A stretch of 5,036 nucleotides of DNA from Caldilineaceae bacterium (GTDB taxonomy: Bacteria; Chloroflexota; Anaerolineae; Caldilineales; Caldilineaceae). Shown piece after piece: positions 1-5,036 of this stretch. The DNA lies in contig JAAUPU010000324.1 in assembly GCA_012032975.1 (NCBI GenBank), forward strand, positions 1 to 5,036. Reading direction: 5' to 3'. Positions within the stretch are counted from its first letter, which is position 1; every line of letters starts with the position of its first letter. Below the pieces are notes generated by a model. The model was not told the DNA's origin. It saw nothing but the letters and a program-made list of their open reading frames with translations, and did not search any database. The position numbers and the translations under genes are program-made.

Positions 1-116
1 TTCGTAGAGGAGTATGGCGCTCGGCGGAGAAAAGTTGGATCAATCTCCACCGGTTCGATCATGAATCGATTGCCTAAGCGATCGATCAGATCTCACTCTC
101 GGCGGGGGAGCTCGAA
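1..116. other. Intergenic segment left of the acyl-CoA dehydrogenase
   Basis: No gene is supported in this edge segment; it lies downstream of the acyl-CoA dehydrogenase stop codon. The only structure seen is a small GATC/CGAT-rich hairpin at 65-86, listed separately. No T-tract follows the hairpin in the dehydrogenase's direction, so no clear intrinsic terminator for that gene is visible inside the window. Confidence 0.5.
65..86. repeat. Short imperfect inverted repeat (hairpin)
   Basis: Bases 65-73 (ATCGATTGC) pair with 78-86 (GCGATCGAT) around a four-base CTAA loop, with one G-U-type pair at 71/80 when read as plus-strand RNA. In minus-strand RNA that pair becomes an A-C mismatch, so the structure is weaker as a 3' end for the dehydrogenase transcript. 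It may be a chance product of repeated GATC/CGAT words here (GATC also at 57-60 and 89-92). Function unknown. Confidence 0.3.
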
Positions 117-1298
117 TCACTTGCCGGGCCGCTCGAACAGCTCCTTCACCATGATCAGCTTCTGGATCTGGCTCGACCCTTCATAGATCTGGATGACCTT
201 CGCATCGCGCATCAGCTTTTCCACTGGATACTCGCGGCTATAGCCGTTGCCCCCAAAGACCTGGACCGCGTCGGTTGCGTTTTGCATTGCAGCGTCGGCA
301 GAAAAAGCTTTGGCCACTGCGGCCGACGTCGTATTCCTCAGCCCGTTGTCGACCTCCCAGGCCGCTCGCCACACGAGGCTGCGGGCAGCGTCAGCGCGTA
401 TCTTCATATCCGCCAAGATAAAGCCAACGCCCTGGAATTGTGAGATCGGCTTGCCAAAGGCCAAACGTTCGCCGGCATAGTTGACTGCCTCATCAAGCGC
501 CCGGCGGGCCACGCCCGTGGCCGCGGCTGCAACGGGCGGTCGGCTCTTGTCGAAGACGCGCATGCCGATCATAAAGCCTTCGCCCTCTTTGCCCAGCAGA
601 TTTTCCTGCGGCACCTCGACATTTTCAAAGAAGACCATACAGGTTTGCGCGGCATGTTGGCCCATCTTCTCCAGCGGCTTGCTGGTGCTGACACCCGGCC
701 AGTCGCGATTGACGATGAAGCAGCTCATACCCCGGTGACCGGCATCCGGATCTGTCTTGGCGAAAACGGTGAAATAGCTGGCGACGGGGCCATCGGTGAT
801 CCAGGTCTTGGCGCCGTTGAGGATATAGCTGCTCCCACGCTTGGCAGCGGTCGTCTTGATGCCTGCCACGTCGGAGCCTGCATCAGGCTCTGTCATGCAG
901 TAAGCCATGACCAGGCCTTCCTCGGTCAAAGGCACGAAATAGCGCTCTTTCTGCTCATCCGTGCCGGCGATAAGGATGGGCAGCGCAGCCAGCTGGTTGA
1001 GCATCAACGCGGTTTCGATCCCCGAGCAGCCATAGGCAAGTTCTTCGGCCACGATACATTCTTCGAGTACGCTCGCACCCACACCGCCATATTCTTCGGG
1101 TATATTCAAGTTGACTAGCCCAACCTCACGCGCCTTATGGAAGATATCCCAGGGCCATTCGCCAGACTGATCATAATGCTCGGCCTTGGGTATGATCTCG
1201 TTGCGGGCAAAATCACGGGCGAGATTCTGCAACATCTTCTGGTCGCCCGCCAGGTCCAGTTGCAACCCGGCGCTGGCACTCTCGGTCATCGTAAGCAT
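117..1298 (-). CDS. Medium-chain-type acyl-CoA dehydrogenase
   Basis: A cytoplasmic FAD flavoprotein that catalyses the first step of beta-oxidation: alpha,beta-dehydrogenation of acyl-CoA, with electrons passed to electron-transfer flavoprotein. Numbered from the chosen ATG (393 aa, normal family length), the first family signature CMTEPDAGSDVAG is at 134-146 and binds flavin and substrate. FDKSRP is near 249, and the second signature QVFGGNGY..EYPVEKLMRD spans about 346-365. The catalytic base is Glu373 in QIYEGSSQIQ, equivalent to Glu376 of mammalian MCAD. Stretches such as RAAWEVDNGLRNT and EYPVEKLMRDAK are nearly identical to those I recall from MCAD, so it is MCAD-like rather than glutaryl- or isovaleryl-CoA type; actual chain length cannot be read from sequence. 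The frame is open to an ATG at 1331, but AAGGA at 1307-1311, eight bases ahead of the ATG at 1296-1298, favours the shorter start. No ETF, thiolase or hydratase gene is adjacent. Intact. Confidence 0.95.
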   Translation of the reverse strand: MLTMTESASAGLQLDLAGDQKMLQNLARDFARNEIIPKAEHYDQSGEWPWDIFHKAREVGLVNLNIPEEYGGVGASVLEECIVAEELAYGCSGIETALMLNQLAALPILIAGTDEQKERYFVPLTEEGLVMAYCMTEPDAGSDVAGIKTTAAKRGSSYILNGAKTWITDGPVASYFTVFAKTDPDAGHRGMSCFIVNRDWPGVSTSKPLEKMGQHAAQTCMVFFENVEVPQENLLGKEGEGFMIGMRVFDKSRPPVAAAATGVARRALDEAVNYAGERLAFGKPISQFQGVGFILADMKIRADAARSLVWRAAWEVDNGLRNTTSAAVAKAFSADAAMQNATDAVQVFGGNGYSREYPVEKLMRDAKVIQIYEGSSQIQKLIMVKELFERPGK

Positions 1299-1306
1299 AT
1301 CGGTCA

Positions 1307-1311
1307 TCCTT
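1307..1311 (-). promoter_or_regulatory. Ribosome binding site fixing the dehydrogenase start
   Basis: On the minus strand AAGGA lies eight bases before the ATG at 1296-1298. The upstream in-frame ATG at 1329-1331 has no purine-rich site at a suitable distance, and the ATG at 1305-1307 would overlap this site. This supports a protein 11 residues shorter than the longest open frame. Confidence 0.55.
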
Positions 1312-1407
1312 TTTGAGCTAGAGATTCTCATTGGTCATGCAGAACCCGTGTCTGTTCGCAGGAATTGGGGAAAGGAGCTTCACCCTGCATTGAATCTATG
1401 CACCATT

Positions 1408-1435
1408 CTGGCATTGTTGCAGGCGCGTTTATAAT
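1408..1435 (+). promoter_or_regulatory. Sigma70-type promoter for the SIS-domain gene
   Basis: A perfect -10 box TATAAT (1430-1435) is preceded by CTGGCA (1408-1413, four of six matches to TTGACA) with a 16-base spacer. It points at the SIS gene, with a predicted start near 1442 and a leader of roughly 54 bases. TATAAT is conspicuous in this GC-rich sequence. I saw no operator-like dyad overlapping it. Prediction from consensus only. Confidence 0.5.
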
Positions 1436-1495
1436 GACGCCCTGTCGTCCGCGGCCAATCGCCACTCGGGGGCCTACTAGCAGAAACGGGATACC

Positions 1496-2548
1496 ATGTC
1501 AACGCCAGAAGGATCGTTCCTGTACGCGGAAATCCACGAACAGCCCGAAGTGTTACAGACGTTGATCGATGTCGAACTTCCTGCAATCGACAGCCTGGCC
1601 AAGGCGGTTCGCAAGCGGGATGTGCATCACGTGATCATCGCCGGCCGCGGCACTTCGGACAACGCGGGTCGCTATGCGCAATATCTGCTCGGCGCGGTCA
1701 ATCGGCTTCCCGTTGGGCTGGCCACGCCAAGCCTCTTCACCATCTATGATCGGCCTCCACGGATGCGCGATGCCCTGGTCATCGGCATCAGCCAGAGCGG
1801 CAAAAGCCCAGACATTGTGGCCGTACTGGACGAGGCGCGCCGGCAAGGCGCACTGACCGCGGCAATCACAAACTTTGGCGATTCGAACCTGGCGCGCAGC
1901 GCCGAACATGTGATCAATTTGCGGGTCGGGCTGGAGCGTTCACTGGCTGCCAGCAAGACATATACCGGTGAATTGCTTGCGATTGCTTTGCTTGGCGCGC
2001 TGCTGGCCGAGGATGGGCAGATGGTGGCCGAATTGCAGCAGGTGCCTGAAGCGGTTGCTCAGGTGCTGACGATCAACGACCACGTCGCGCATGTTGCGGA
2101 GCGCTATCGCTACATGCGCGACTGCGTGGTGATCGGACGAGGTTTTAACTACGCCAGCGCATTTGAACTGGCGCTCAAGCTCAAGGAACTGACCTACACC
2201 ATCGCCGAGCCATACAGCAGCGCCGACTTTCTCCACGGTCCACTCGCCCTGATCGAGCATGGTTTCCCCGCCCTGGTGATCGCGCCAAAGGGCGCAGTCC
2301 TGCCAGAAATCCAATCCTTCCTCCGGGTGCTGCACGAACGCGGCGCGGAGACGGTTGTTATCAGCGATGATGCTGTGACACTGGAGATGGCGCGCATCCC
2401 ACTGCCGTTGAAAGCATCTACACCCGAGTGGCTCTCGCCAATTACGGCCATCGTCCCGGGACAGTTGTTTGCCATGCACCTGGCCCACACACGAGATTAT
2501 GACCCGGACCATCCGCGCGGGTTGAGGAAAGTCACCGAGACCCGCTAA
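1496..2548 (+). CDS. Two-SIS-domain sugar isomerase/deaminase (GlmS isomerase-like, no glutaminase domain)
   Basis: A 350-residue cytoplasmic protein made of two sugar-isomerase (SIS) domains, roughly 25-170 and 195-335. The first carries GRGTSD (50-55) and the phosphosugar-binding SQSGKSPD (99-106). The second carries GRG (214-216), then KLKELT (228-233) and FLHGPLAL (245-252). Lys228, Glu231 and His247 match the ring-opening and isomerisation residues of GlmS (Lys485, Glu488, His504 in E. coli), and Lys345 in the tail GLRKVTETR matches GlmS Lys603. The N-terminal glutaminase domain of GlmS, with its Cys nucleophile, is absent, so it cannot use glutamine as ammonia donor. The family includes NagB-II-type glucosamine-6-phosphate deaminases and AgaS-like enzymes, so a catabolic deaminase/isomerase of an amino-sugar phosphate is likely; the exact substrate is inferred. 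The start is ATG with a weak GGG site 5 bases upstream. No transporter, kinase or NagA neighbour is present to narrow the pathway. It is transcribed alone and meets the YbaK gene tail to tail. Confidence 0.9.
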   Translation: MSTPEGSFLYAEIHEQPEVLQTLIDVELPAIDSLAKAVRKRDVHHVIIAGRGTSDNAGRYAQYLLGAVNRLPVGLATPSLFTIYDRPPRMRDALVIGISQSGKSPDIVAVLDEARRQGALTAAITNFGDSNLARSAEHVINLRVGLERSLAASKTYTGELLAIALLGALLAEDGQMVAELQQVPEAVAQVLTINDHVAHVAERYRYMRDCVVIGRGFNYASAFELALKLKELTYTIAEPYSSADFLHGPLALIEHGFPALVIAPKGAVLPEIQSFLRVLHERGAETVVISDDAVTLEMARIPLPLKASTPEWLSPITAIVPGQLFAMHLAHTRDYDPDHPRGLRKVTETR

Positions 2549-2562
2549 CCCGCCCGGCCACC

Positions 2563-3042
2563 CTACGCCAGTGGGACAAAACGAGCGCCGACCAGCTTGA
2601 CGAGATCATTTACATCAAGCTCAAGATTTGCCCCCCGTTGGCCAGCACTCACCGCAATCGTCGCAAAAGAGCGTGCGCGTTCGTCCAGAAATATCCGAAA
2701 ACCTCGATTGACCAGCGCCAACGGGCTGATACCGCCGGTCTGCAATCCGGTCAACGCCTCGGCCTGGTCATGGGTCGCCATTTTGACTTTTTTCGCCCGG
2801 ACACCCTTGGCGAGTTGCCGCAAATCCAGACTCTCCGGCCCAGGTATCAGGACGAGCATTGGCTTGGCGCCAGGCTGTTCGTCGAGCACAACCAGCGTCT
2901 TGAACACTTGCTGAGCCGGAAGACCGATGGCTTCGGCCACTTCGGTCGCCGAGTGAATCCCAGAGTCATAGTCATACAGATGCACCACAAAGCTGACCCG
3001 TTTCTGCTCTAGAAATCGCGTGACGTTGTTCTTGAATTCCAT
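2563..3042 (-). CDS. ybaK: YbaK/EbsC-family Cys-tRNA(Pro) deacylase
   Basis: A small cytoplasmic trans-editing enzyme that hydrolyses Cys mischarged on tRNA(Pro) by prolyl-tRNA synthetase, protecting translation fidelity. Numbered from the chosen ATG (159 aa, the same as E. coli YbaK), the essential lysine is Lys48 in QVFKTLVV, matching Lys46 of E. coli. Other family landmarks are SLDLRQLAKG (about 71-80), AKKVKMA, the GGISPLAL loop (103-110) and FATIAVSAGQRG (126-137). Similarity runs end to end, so the gene is intact. The frame extends five codons upstream to a GTG at 3055-3057, but GGAAG (3047-3051) sits four bases before the ATG at 3040-3042 and decides for the shorter form. It diverges from the membrane protein gene (108 bases between starts) and converges with the SIS gene. 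ProXp-ala or other INS-superfamily deacylases are alternatives, but the overall pattern is YbaK. Confidence 0.92.
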   Translation of the reverse strand: MEFKNNVTRFLEQKRVSFVVHLYDYDSGIHSATEVAEAIGLPAQQVFKTLVVLDEQPGAKPMLVLIPGPESLDLRQLAKGVRAKKVKMATHDQAEALTGLQTGGISPLALVNRGFRIFLDERARSFATIAVSAGQRGANLELDVNDLVKLVGARFVPLA

Positions 3043-3150
3043 GAGTCTTCCGTTCACATTCCATTGGTCTTCATCGGTAGATTTTGGCCCGAACAGACCG
3101 ACGTTGGATCAGAACCTAGCACGTTGAGTACGAGGATAGGCTTGCTTTCA

Positions 3151-3762
3151 ATGGATGAATTCGCCCTGTGCATGTCCGAGTTTCGCTGGCTACTCGTCCC
3201 AATTTTGGTAGCCACACTCCTGCTTGGCGGCTGGATCGGCGGCATCTGGCGGAACCGCCGACGACAACAGACCATGTTTGCCATGCTGGACAACAGCGTG
3301 CGTGGCCACCTCGTCGTACATGCGCTTTCCTTTGGCGGCGACTTCACTGCAAACATCGAGCCGGCGCCAGAACCATATGCGACGCTCTCTGTCGGGTCAC
3401 GATTCTCATCGCCATTCAATCCGATCGGTTGCCTGCGGAGTCTGGTTGGGATCGGTGACAGTCACATCGCGGTCACCTGTACGCTGCCAACGCGTCCAAA
3501 CGCCGAACTCATCTGGCACCGCGACCGCATCCCAGGTCATGCGCTGAGCATCAGCGGCAACCCGTCGCTCTGGGCGCGACGCGGTCTGGATGTCACGGGC
3601 AGCGAATACGTTGTGCGCGGTGCGAATACCTACGCGGTCGAACACTCTTTTGTCGAATTGCAGACGAGGTTCTCGCCACATCTGACAACCCTGAGTATCC
3701 AGCCGACCGGCCGGCCCATCTACACCTTGAGCTGGACTTGCGTGGCCTCAACGACGATCTGA
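3151..3762 (+). CDS. Single-pass membrane protein of unknown function, 3' end apparently frameshifted
   Basis: Not recognised as a named family. The 203-residue reading has a short acidic N-terminus, one hydrophobic segment at about 12-32 (RWLLVPILVATLLLGGWIGG), then the basic stretch RNRRR (34-38). By the positive-inside rule this places the remaining ~165 residues in the cytoplasm. That domain is a mix of predicted strands and helices with no Cys cluster, nucleotide-binding loop or known catalytic motif. The start ATG is preceded by AGGATAGG (3133-3140) ten bases upstream; the frame is open back to a TTG at 3064, but that part looks non-coding. The last ~14 residues (YTLSWTCVASTTI) lack the style of the rest, whereas the adjacent frame continues with a typical strand-plus-helix ending to 3818; see the separate entry. 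It stands alone, divergent from the YbaK gene. Similar membrane-anchored proteins occur, as I recall, in Chloroflexota. Confidence 0.7.
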   Translation: MDEFALCMSEFRWLLVPILVATLLLGGWIGGIWRNRRRQQTMFAMLDNSVRGHLVVHALSFGGDFTANIEPAPEPYATLSVGSRFSSPFNPIGCLRSLVGIGDSHIAVTCTLPTRPNAELIWHRDRIPGHALSISGNPSLWARRGLDVTGSEYVVRGANTYAVEHSFVELQTRFSPHLTTLSIQPTGRPIYTLSWTCVASTTI

Positions 3763-3818
3763 TTCCGATGCTGATCGCATTGGTTCGGGCAGCCGGTCGA
3801 GCGGCGCTGGTCCGCTAG
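3717..3818 (+). pseudogene. Displaced C-terminal coding segment of the membrane protein (-1 frame)
   Basis: In the frame beginning at 3717 the sequence reads HLHLELDLRGLNDDLIP followed by a helix MLIALVRAAGRAALVR and a TAG at 3816-3818. An alternating strand then an amphipathic Arg/Ala/Leu helix is a natural protein ending. Adding one base in the GC run at 3707-3717 (CCGGCCGGCCC) joins it to the upstream frame after TGRP and gives a 222-residue protein. So either the gene carries a one-base deletion, or the assembly lost one base. No canonical X XXY YYZ slippery heptamer is visible, so programmed frameshifting is less likely. Frame assignment is read directly; the lesion is inferred. Confidence 0.65.
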
Positions 3819-3856
3819 TGGATACATGCAGAATCACTCTGGTCAACTACGAATGA

Positions 3857-3892
3857 CACGGGTTACAGAGCGGTCAACACGTGTAATCCGTG
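3857..3892. repeat. 11-bp inverted repeat in the 3' intergenic region
   Basis: CACGGGTTACA (3857-3867) pairs with TGTAATCCGTG (3882-3892), ten Watson-Crick pairs plus one G-U, around a 14-base loop. The loop overlaps an 8-bp palindrome ACACGTGT (3877-3884). No T-run follows, so it is not a standard intrinsic terminator. It lies downstream of the membrane protein gene. It could be an RNA 3'-end structure, a protein-binding dyad or a remnant of an element end; nothing in the sequence decides. Confidence 0.5.
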
Positions 3893-3935
3893 GCTTGGTC
3901 ACAGAGCAGGCTGAATGGTGACTTCTGGGCAAATA

Positions 3936-3970
3936 AAAAACTGAGCGTGCAAATCACGCTCAGTTTTTCT
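3936..3970. terminator. Bidirectional Rho-independent terminator
   Basis: A perfect 14-bp stem pairs AAAAACTGAGCGTG (3936-3949) with CACGCTCAGTTTTT (3955-3968) around the five-base loop CAAAT. A GC-rich core is followed by TTTTTCTTTTCT on the plus strand and by TTTTTTATTT on the minus strand, so it should stop transcripts from both sides. It lies between the converging membrane protein gene (ends 3762, or 3818 if the frameshift is repaired) and the exported protein gene (stop at 3993), and serves both. Confidence 0.93.
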
Positions 3971-3992
3971 TTTCTAGAGGCAAAGCGGAAGA

Positions 3993-4913
3993 TCAGTTGC
4001 TTCGCGCCACATCAGATGGGAAGGTAACGACGATGTTTGCCTGCGCAGCTTGCACAGCGGGCAACAGATTTTCGACCATCGCGATGATCTCACCTGCGTT
4101 CATGCCCTGGTCGCTCAACTGGTCCCACAGCCCCATCTGACCGGCCAGATCCATGACGTGGATCAATTCGCCGTTTGCCCAGCCCACATAGGGCAGGTCG
4201 GCGCCATTGATGGAGATATGAATGCCGTCCGGATCGGTGTAGAGACTCACTTCCGATACGTTGGCGTCCATTGCGCTCTGGATCATATCGGGTTGCAGGC
4301 GAAGGGCGCCCCACGGCAAGCCAGTCAGGTTGGTCCATTCAGTGTCGGTCAGATCACCGACGCGCCAACTGCCGTCGGCGTCATACTGGACGGGCAGCTT
4401 GACCTGGGGCGGGGTGCCGACCGCAGCCAAGAAGTCCGCCTGGGTCTGCTGTGAGCGGGCGGCTGCCGTTCCTTCACCGACCACATAGGTGGGAATGACT
4501 GCTGCACCCTCTGTAACCGGAAAACGCAGGACCGCGCCGACGCCCAAGTTGGTGATCAAGGGCAGCAACTTTTCCAACATCGGCAGACCAACGCCGATCG
4601 AATCCATGGTCTCCGCAGTCGCGATCAACGACGACCCATCCCAGACCAACGAGGGGATCGGCTGACCGTTGACCAGCAGGAGCACGCCGGAGGGCAGATT
4701 GCTGACCTGGAAGTGCTGGATGTTGCTATTCTTCAGAAATGCGACGGTTTCCGGCGGGAAGCTAATCGCTTCCAAGCCGGCGGCGCCCAACGAGGCAGAA
4801 AGTTCGGCCAGGGGAACATTGCCCAGACTGGCCTGCCCGTCATCGTCAAAATCCATGACGATGGCTGGCATGTCCACAACAATGTCGTTCGGACCGGCCG
4901 CTTCGGCGGTCAA
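3993..4913 (-). CDS. Probable exported/lipoprotein with two homologous domains, 5' end abnormal
   Basis: Function unknown. The 306 residues read from the TTG at 4911-4913 are acidic, Cys-free and lack membrane segments. They hold two diverged copies of one ~110-120-residue module: residues 21-132 and 177-299, joined by an Ala/Gln-rich linker. Each copy starts with a D.D.DG turn (FDDDGQ, YDADGS) and contains a strand pair with a VNGQPIPSLVWDG or INGADLPYVGWANG core. Each then has a Leu-rich helix (LEKLLPLI, VENLLPAV) and ends ..FP. Similar proteins that I recall in Chloroflexota carry a lipoprotein signal peptide, but none is readable here. Upstream of the TTG the frame reads CAPRAGAG directly after a TAA at 4941-4943, as if a lipobox Cys had been cut from its signal sequence. 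No start codon (TTG 4913, ATG 4871, ATG 4856) has a convincing ribosome site, so the start is uncertain and the gene may be broken. Transcription ends at the terminator at 3936-3970. Confidence 0.75.
   Translation of the reverse strand: MTAEAAGPNDIVVDMPAIVMDFDDDGQASLGNVPLAELSASLGAAGLEAISFPPETVAFLKNSNIQHFQVSNLPSGVLLLVNGQPIPSLVWDGSSLIATAETMDSIGVGLPMLEKLLPLITNLGVGAVLRFPVTEGAAVIPTYVVGEGTAAARSQQTQADFLAAVGTPPQVKLPVQYDADGSWRVGDLTDTEWTNLTGLPWGALRLQPDMIQSAMDANVSEVSLYTDPDGIHISINGADLPYVGWANGELIHVMDLAGQMGLWDQLSDQGMNAGEIIAMVENLLPAVQAAQANIVVTFPSDVARSN
4017..4385 (-). repeat. Second copy of the duplicated domain in the exported protein
   Basis: Encodes residues 177-299 of the two-domain protein. It matches the first copy (4518-4853) in order: YDADG against FDDDG, VGDLTDTEW against LGNVPLAEL, and NVSEVSLYTDPDGIHISING against NIQHFQVSNLPSGVLLLVNG. 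The Leu-rich helix and terminal FP follow. About ten extra residues (around WDQLSDQGMNAG) are inserted before the helix. The similarity is at protein level; the DNA copies are too diverged to recombine. Confidence 0.65.
4518..4853 (-). repeat. First copy of the duplicated domain in the exported protein
   Basis: Encodes residues 21-132, the N-terminal copy of the module. Shared landmarks with the second copy are the acidic DG turn, the N-I/V-x-x-x-x-V strand start, the (V/I)NG...P.(L/V).W core and a LLP-containing helix ending in RFP/TFP. This points to an ancient internal duplication. Confidence 0.65.
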
Positions 4914-5036
4914 TCCAGCGCCGGCGCGGGGGGCGCAAGTTTACGGTGAAACCGCGGTGGTATCGAGTGCAGGGCCCGCCGACGAGTCCCGTGCCGCCGG
5001 TCGCGGCCCGTCGTTGGTTGTTGTGCGTATAAACAC
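4914..5036. other. GC-rich edge segment upstream of the exported protein
   Basis: No signal peptide or gene start can be identified here. Bases 4951-5010 are 47 of 60 G or C, higher than the neighbouring genes, and a run of six G occurs at 4928-4933. In the frame of the exported protein, a TAA (4941-4943) is preceded by 31 open codons rich in Pro, Ala, Thr and Ser; the other two minus-strand frames are also open for most of the stretch, so this is weak evidence of coding. Promoter elements for the exported gene are not evident. Confidence 0.4.

Noticed and set aside
645..1118. Plus-strand open frame of 157 codons opposite the acyl-CoA dehydrogenase
   Set aside because: It lies wholly within a gene whose protein matches MCAD end to end, and its product has no recognisable motif or ribosome site.
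1940..2512. Minus-strand open frame of 190 codons opposite the SIS-domain gene
   Set aside because: His/Gln/Arg-rich shadow of a clearly coding plus-strand gene; high GC keeps the antisense frame open.
2638..3012. Plus-strand open frame opposite the YbaK gene
   Set aside because: The minus strand encodes a complete YbaK protein; the plus frame gives a composition-biased product without motifs.
3064..3150. N-terminal extension of the membrane protein from the TTG at 3064
   Set aside because: The ATG at 3151 has a better ribosome site (AGGATAGG) and places the membrane anchor at the usual distance from the N-terminus; the extension reads like intergenic sequence.
3043..3150. Promoters in the divergent YbaK/membrane protein intergenic region
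   Set aside because: Candidates such as TTGGAT near 3104 lack a matching -10 box at 16-18 bases on either strand; too weak to report.
3054..3419. Minus-strand open frame opposite the membrane protein gene
   Set aside because: The plus strand has a ribosome site, a transmembrane segment and a basic stop-transfer stretch; the antisense product has none of these.
4050..4454. Plus-strand open frame opposite the exported protein
   Set aside because: It overlaps the second domain copy, which aligns with the first at protein level and so confirms the minus strand as coding.
1..5036. CRISPR arrays, tRNA or rRNA genes, insertion sequences, phage or defence genes
   Set aside because: No regularly spaced repeats, tRNA-like folds, transposase motifs or defence-type domains were seen on either strand.

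Overview
The window is about 5 kb of moderately GC-rich bacterial DNA with five protein genes in mixed orientation. There are no RNA genes, CRISPR arrays, insertion sequences or prophage genes. Gene order, the duplicated-repeat exported protein and the single-pass membrane protein with a cytoplasmic domain suggest a member of Chloroflexota (Chloroflexus/Roseiflexus-like). That is a judgement from recalled protein families, not a proof, and no marker gene here fixes the lineage.

Layout, left to right. (1) A minus-strand acyl-CoA dehydrogenase very close to the medium-chain (MCAD) type, with all catalytic motifs intact. (2) A short divergent intergenic region with a good sigma70-type promoter (perfect TATAAT) reading right into (3) a plus-strand two-SIS-domain sugar isomerase/deaminase related to the isomerase half of GlmS. 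(4) A minus-strand YbaK-type Cys-tRNA(Pro) deacylase, convergent with the SIS gene and only 14 bases from it. (5) A divergent plus-strand membrane-anchored protein of unknown function whose last codons appear frameshifted: the natural C-terminus continues in another frame to position 3818. (6) A 174-base intergenic stretch with an 11-bp inverted repeat and a strong bidirectional intrinsic terminator. (7) A minus-strand, probably exported protein built of two diverged copies of one domain. Its 5' end is abnormal: the frame is closed by a stop just before a lipobox-like Cys, and no signal peptide can be read in the window.

The genes do not form one pathway. The dehydrogenase serves fatty-acid beta-oxidation, the SIS protein amino-sugar metabolism and YbaK translation quality control. 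All sit in single-gene units pointing in alternating directions, so this looks like ordinary chromosomal housekeeping sequence. I do not see a new defence, mobile or biosynthetic system. The items most worth a second look are the two probable gene lesions (3' end of the membrane protein gene, 5' end of the exported protein gene), the internal duplication of the latter, and the unexplained inverted repeat.
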